Source: Acetobacteraceae bacterium
GTDB taxonomy: Bacteria > Pseudomonadota > Alphaproteobacteria > Acetobacterales > Acetobacteraceae
Length of the DNA: 55,745 bases
Reading direction: 5' to 3'
Assembly: GCA_003506895.1 (NCBI GenBank)
Contig: DNXO01000155.1
Coordinates: 1 to 55,745 of the forward strand
Part shown: positions 52,832 to 55,745 of the stretch, in pieces
Position numbering within the stretch: position 1 is the stretch's first letter
Layout: each line of letters begins with the position of its first letter
Notes under the pieces: generated by a model
Database searches by the model: none
What the model saw: only the letters and a program-made list of their open reading frames with translations
What the model was told of the DNA's origin: nothing
Position numbers and translations under genes: made by a program

Positions 52832-53637
52832 TGGCTTCGCTGCGGATCGCCACCTGGAACATCAACTCACTGCGGCTGCGCGTGGGGCTGCTCGACAATC
52901 TGGTCGAGGCCCTGCGTCCCGACGTCATCTGCTTGCAGGAGACGAAGGTTCCCGACGCCCTGTTCCCCTCTGATGCGTTGGAGCCGCTGGGTTACCCGCA
53001 CCGGGTGTTCCGCGGCATGAAGGGCTACAATGGGGTCGCCATCCTGTCGAAGATCCCGCTGGAGGTCCACGACCTGGCCCCGGACTGGTGCGGCAAGGGC
53101 GACTGCCGCCATGTCGCGGCAGCGATCCAGATGCCATCAGGCCCTATCGAACTGCACAACTTCTACGTGCCTGCCGGGGGCGACATCCCGGACCGTGCGC
53201 AGAACCCGAAATACGGGCACAAGCTGGACTTCATCGCCGAAGCCCGGATGTGGTTCGCCGCGCGCCCGGGCCTGACTCGTAGCGTGCTGGTCGGCGACCT
53301 GAACATCGCCCCGATGGAACATGATGTCTGGAGTCATAAGCAACTCAAGGACGTCGTCAGCCATACCCCCCCTGAAACCGAGGGGCTGGATGCTTGGCTG
53401 AATGCCGGTTTCATCGACGCTGTCCGGCATTTCGTCCCGGCCGCCCAGAAGCTTTACTCCTGGTGGTCGTACCGAAATCAGGACTGGCGCGCCTCGGATC
53501 GGGGGCGGCGACTGGACCACATTTGGGTCACGCCCGACCTGAAACCGGCCCTGCGCAGCCAAACGATCCTGAGGGACGCACGCGATTGGCCCCGTGGGTC
53601 CGACCATGTGCCAGTCTGCGTGGAAGTCGAAGTCTAG
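52831..53637 (+). CDS. xth: Exodeoxyribonuclease III (AP endonuclease)
   Basis: 268-residue Xth/exonuclease III for base-excision repair. Landmarks: N10 in IATWNINSLR, E37 in ICLQETKV, VLVGDLNIAP, RLDHIWVT and GSDHVPV at the end, which together form the EEP-fold active site. ATG 52831 overlaps the upstream stop (TGATG), so it is coupled to the FahA-family gene. It converges with treY, with 13 bases between stops. Confidence 0.95.
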   Translation: MASLRIATWNINSLRLRVGLLDNLVEALRPDVICLQETKVPDALFPSDALEPLGYPHRVFRGMKGYNGVAILSKIPLEVHDLAPDWCGKGDCRHVAAAIQMPSGPIELHNFYVPAGGDIPDRAQNPKYGHKLDFIAEARMWFAARPGLTRSVLVGDLNIAPMEHDVWSHKQLKDVVSHTPPETEGLDAWLNAGFIDAVRHFVPAAQKLYSWWSYRNQDWRASDRGRRLDHIWVTPDLKPALRSQTILRDARDWPRGSDHVPVCVEVEV

Positions 53638-53650
53638 TTCTGCAGCGCCA

Positions 53651-55745
53651 TCACGCGGCATCAACCGCGTACGACACTGCCAGCGGAAAATCCCCAAGCC
53701 ACGTATCCAGTGAAATGTCCGGCTGGATGGTCACGCCCTGACCGGGCTGCATCAGCGACTGCAAATGGCGGCCGTGCAGATGTTCCGGCAATGACAGGCC
53801 GCTGGACCGCAACCGGTCGGGATCGAGAAGAATTTGGTCCCCGCCCCGCATCAACCGATGAACCAGGCGCGGCGCAACAACGATCAGCACCGAATCCTGA
53901 AAGCGGCGGCAAAATGCCAGGACATGCTGTTCCAACCTGCCCTTGACCGGCAGCGGACTATAGTCGCCGCCTGCGAACAGGGACGGTGCTCGTCGCCGAA
54001 GCTCCAGTACCTGTCTGATTATTGCCTGCTTGATCCGGCCGTCACGCCACGTCCCCAGGCACGCAGATGCTACCGCGCCCGCGGCCAGGGACGAACGGCG
54101 TGCCTCGTAATCCACCGGCCGGCGGTTATCGGGATCGACCAGGCTGAAGTCCCAGAACTCCGTCCCCTGAAAGAAATCCGGCATACCCGGCACGGTCATT
54201 TTCAACAGGGTTTGGGTCAGCCCATTCACCGCGCCGGCCGGGGTGATCGCTTCGACAAAGGATCGCGCGAGCGGTAGAAACGATGATCCCTCGGACAGCA
54301 GGCCGAACAGGAAGTCTTTCGCCACGGCCTCATACGCTTCGTTCGGAGACGTCCAGTTTGTCCGCAACTTGGCTTCACGAAGCGCCTTCTGCTGCCAGAC
54401 CGCGAGCCGTTCAGCAAACGCCCTGCACCCGGCCGCGTCACTGGCATCCAGGTCCAGCGGCCACGCACCCACGATCATCTGATACAGCATGATCTCATCC
54501 GCGGGATCGGGCCGCTTCGCATCGAGGCCGCGGCATTGCTCCAGAAACCTGGCCCACGCGTCGGGAATTTCGCTGATCACCGCCAGGCGGGCGCGAAGGT
54601 CCTCGCCTCGCTTGTGATCGTGTGTCGCCGTGGCAAGCATGGAGTCGGGGAATGTCGCCAGGCGATCCGCACAGGCACGATGGAAATCATCAACCGACCC
54701 GCCCAGACGGGCCGCGTCGAAACCCACATCGTTACGCGACAGTAGCCGACCATAGCGATACATTGCCGTGTCCTCAACGGATTTGGCCGCCATCGGTGCG
54801 CACAGTTGCTGGAAGCGTGTCCCGGCGACCTTGTCCCCGGGCTCCCCGCCCAGCCACCGGTCCAGATGATCCAGTATCGCGTGCATAGACTCCGGTGTCG
54901 CCGCTTTCGCGGCGGTAAGTGCTTTCGCAAAAGCCGCCTGATCGATCGGCGACCGCGTCGCGCCCGCATCGTACCCGCGATAAACCGGAAAATGGGAGAG
55001 CAGAGCGATCAGCCCCGCGCGAACCCGTGCCGCCGAAACGTCCCGGGTGGCGCGATCGGCCCGGGCGACGCGGTGCAGCGCGGCCGTGACCGACCTCAAT
55101 TGCGAATCGAACCCGATCCGAAGAATTTCCTTCCGGGCGGCGACTTCCTCATCGTCGAACGCAGCCGAACGATGGGTCAGGTCATGCCACAAGCGACCGA
55201 GCGCTTCCGCGCTGGCGGAGTCGTGTTGAAGGGCACTGACCTCGTTCATGAAGTCGTAACCGCTCGTGCCATCGACGCCCCAATCGGTCGGCAATACTTC
55301 CTCGGGTCCGAGGATTTTTTCAATCACCAGATAGGCGTGCCGCCCGGGTGCCAGATCGTTCAGCCGTTGCCGCAGCCGCCGGCAATAGCCCGGCGGGTCG
55401 GACAGGCCATCGACGTGATCCACGCGAAATCCATCGATCAGGCCGTCGGCATAAAGCCGAAACAGGGTGGCGTGCGTCTCCTCGAACACCTCTGGGACCT
55501 CGATCCGCAGACCCGCCAGCCCATTGATGTCAAAGAACCGCCGCCAGTTGATCTCGTCGCCGGCCACGCCCCACCATGCCAGCCGGTAATGCTGCCGTTC
55601 CAGCAGCGTATGAAGCTGACAGCGCCCGCTGGGGTTGGACGTATCGAACGACTCCAGTCCGCACTCCGCGATGTGGGCGTAGTCGCTCGGATCGATGGGA
55701 AATTCACTGTCAAAGTAACGGATCACCGGCTCGCCCCCCCGTGAC
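53651..55745 (-). CDS. treY: Malto-oligosyltrehalose synthase, 5' end outside window
   Basis: About 698 C-terminal residues of TreY, the GH13 enzyme that turns the reducing end of malto-oligosaccharides into a trehalose linkage. The frame is open to the right edge (EPVIRYFDSEFPID is the first recognisable part), so the N-terminal barrel half lies outside. Catalytic regions present: the nucleophile segment DGFRVDHVDGLSDP, the acid/base segment AYLVIEKILGPEE, and the third carboxylate in ATATHDHKRGED. The typical TreY stretches LLKMTVPGMPDFFQGTEFWD and SLVDPDNRRPVDY follow. An upstream treZ or glgX-type partner is expected beyond the window. Confidence 0.93.
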   Translation of the reverse strand, partial: SRGGEPVIRYFDSEFPIDPSDYAHIAECGLESFDTSNPSGRCQLHTLLERQHYRLAWWGVAGDEINWRRFFDINGLAGLRIEVPEVFEETHATLFRLYADGLIDGFRVDHVDGLSDPPGYCRRLRQRLNDLAPGRHAYLVIEKILGPEEVLPTDWGVDGTSGYDFMNEVSALQHDSASAEALGRLWHDLTHRSAAFDDEEVAARKEILRIGFDSQLRSVTAALHRVARADRATRDVSAARVRAGLIALLSHFPVYRGYDAGATRSPIDQAAFAKALTAAKAATPESMHAILDHLDRWLGGEPGDKVAGTRFQQLCAPMAAKSVEDTAMYRYGRLLSRNDVGFDAARLGGSVDDFHRACADRLATFPDSMLATATHDHKRGEDLRARLAVISEIPDAWARFLEQCRGLDAKRPDPADEIMLYQMIVGAWPLDLDASDAAGCRAFAERLAVWQQKALREAKLRTNWTSPNEAYEAVAKDFLFGLLSEGSSFLPLARSFVEAITPAGAVNGLTQTLLKMTVPGMPDFFQGTEFWDFSLVDPDNRRPVDYEARRSSLAAGAVASACLGTWRDGRIKQAIIRQVLELRRRAPSLFAGGDYSPLPVKGRLEQHVLAFCRRFQDSVLIVVAPRLVHRLMRGGDQILLDPDRLRSSGLSLPEHLHGRHLQSLMQPGQGVTIQPDISLDTWLGDFPLAVSYAVDAA

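Overview
The window is high-GC DNA with alphaproteobacterial-looking genes: DctA, a FahA-type hydrolase, a nucleoside-type BMP ABC transporter, a sulfatase with its maturase, and TreY. Gene content and codon style suggest a soil or water alphaproteobacterium, perhaps Rhodospirillales/Acetobacteraceae. That placement is inference; there is no rRNA or other phylogenetic marker here.

Layout. (1) 1-4.4 kb is a worn flank: an IS630-type transposase cut by the window edge, a small glycine-zipper lipoprotein, a frameshifted lipoprotein pseudogene, a periplasmic protein, the tail of an IS5/IS1182-type transposase, and an AraC-type regulator. (2) 4.7-32.2 kb, all on the minus strand, is the centrepiece. 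A 6,448-codon repetitive surface/secreted protein with an N-terminal LEPR-XLL motif is followed by a DUF3467 protein, a GAF-like/HlyD adaptor, a PqqD-like/M50 metalloprotease/HlyD hybrid membrane protein, a short HlyD adaptor, a TolC-type outer membrane protein and a TPR-glycosyltransferase-like protein. This looks like a dedicated export line for one giant substrate. It has no ABC ATPase; an intramembrane protease fused to an adaptor sits where the transporter would be expected. (3) 32.4-39.2 kb holds an amidase and a cysteine hydrolase (minus) divergent from a complete BMP-type ABC importer operon (plus), with an inverted repeat between them. Together they look like uptake and hydrolysis of an amide or ureide-like compound. 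(4) 39.4-48.1 kb is a sulfatase island: a DUF4239 membrane protein, a Tat-exported HAD phosphatase, an exported 2H-phosphoesterase-like protein, an outer membrane barrel, two small membrane proteins, a sulfatase with a CxAxR formylglycine site, its radical SAM maturase and a small secreted protein. (5) 48.8-55.7 kb is ordinary metabolism: a MetE-like methyltransferase, an SDR oxidoreductase, DctA, a FahA-family hydrolase, exonuclease III, and TreY running off the right edge.

The strongest candidate for an undescribed system is region 2. My working model is inference: the basic LEPR-XLL leader of the giant protein is recognised in the cytoplasm or membrane (perhaps by the PqqD-like domain), the M50 domain processes it or gates the channel, the HlyD modules bridge the periplasm to the TolC-type protein, and the TPR-glycosyltransferase may modify the product. 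No tRNA, rRNA or CRISPR array was seen.
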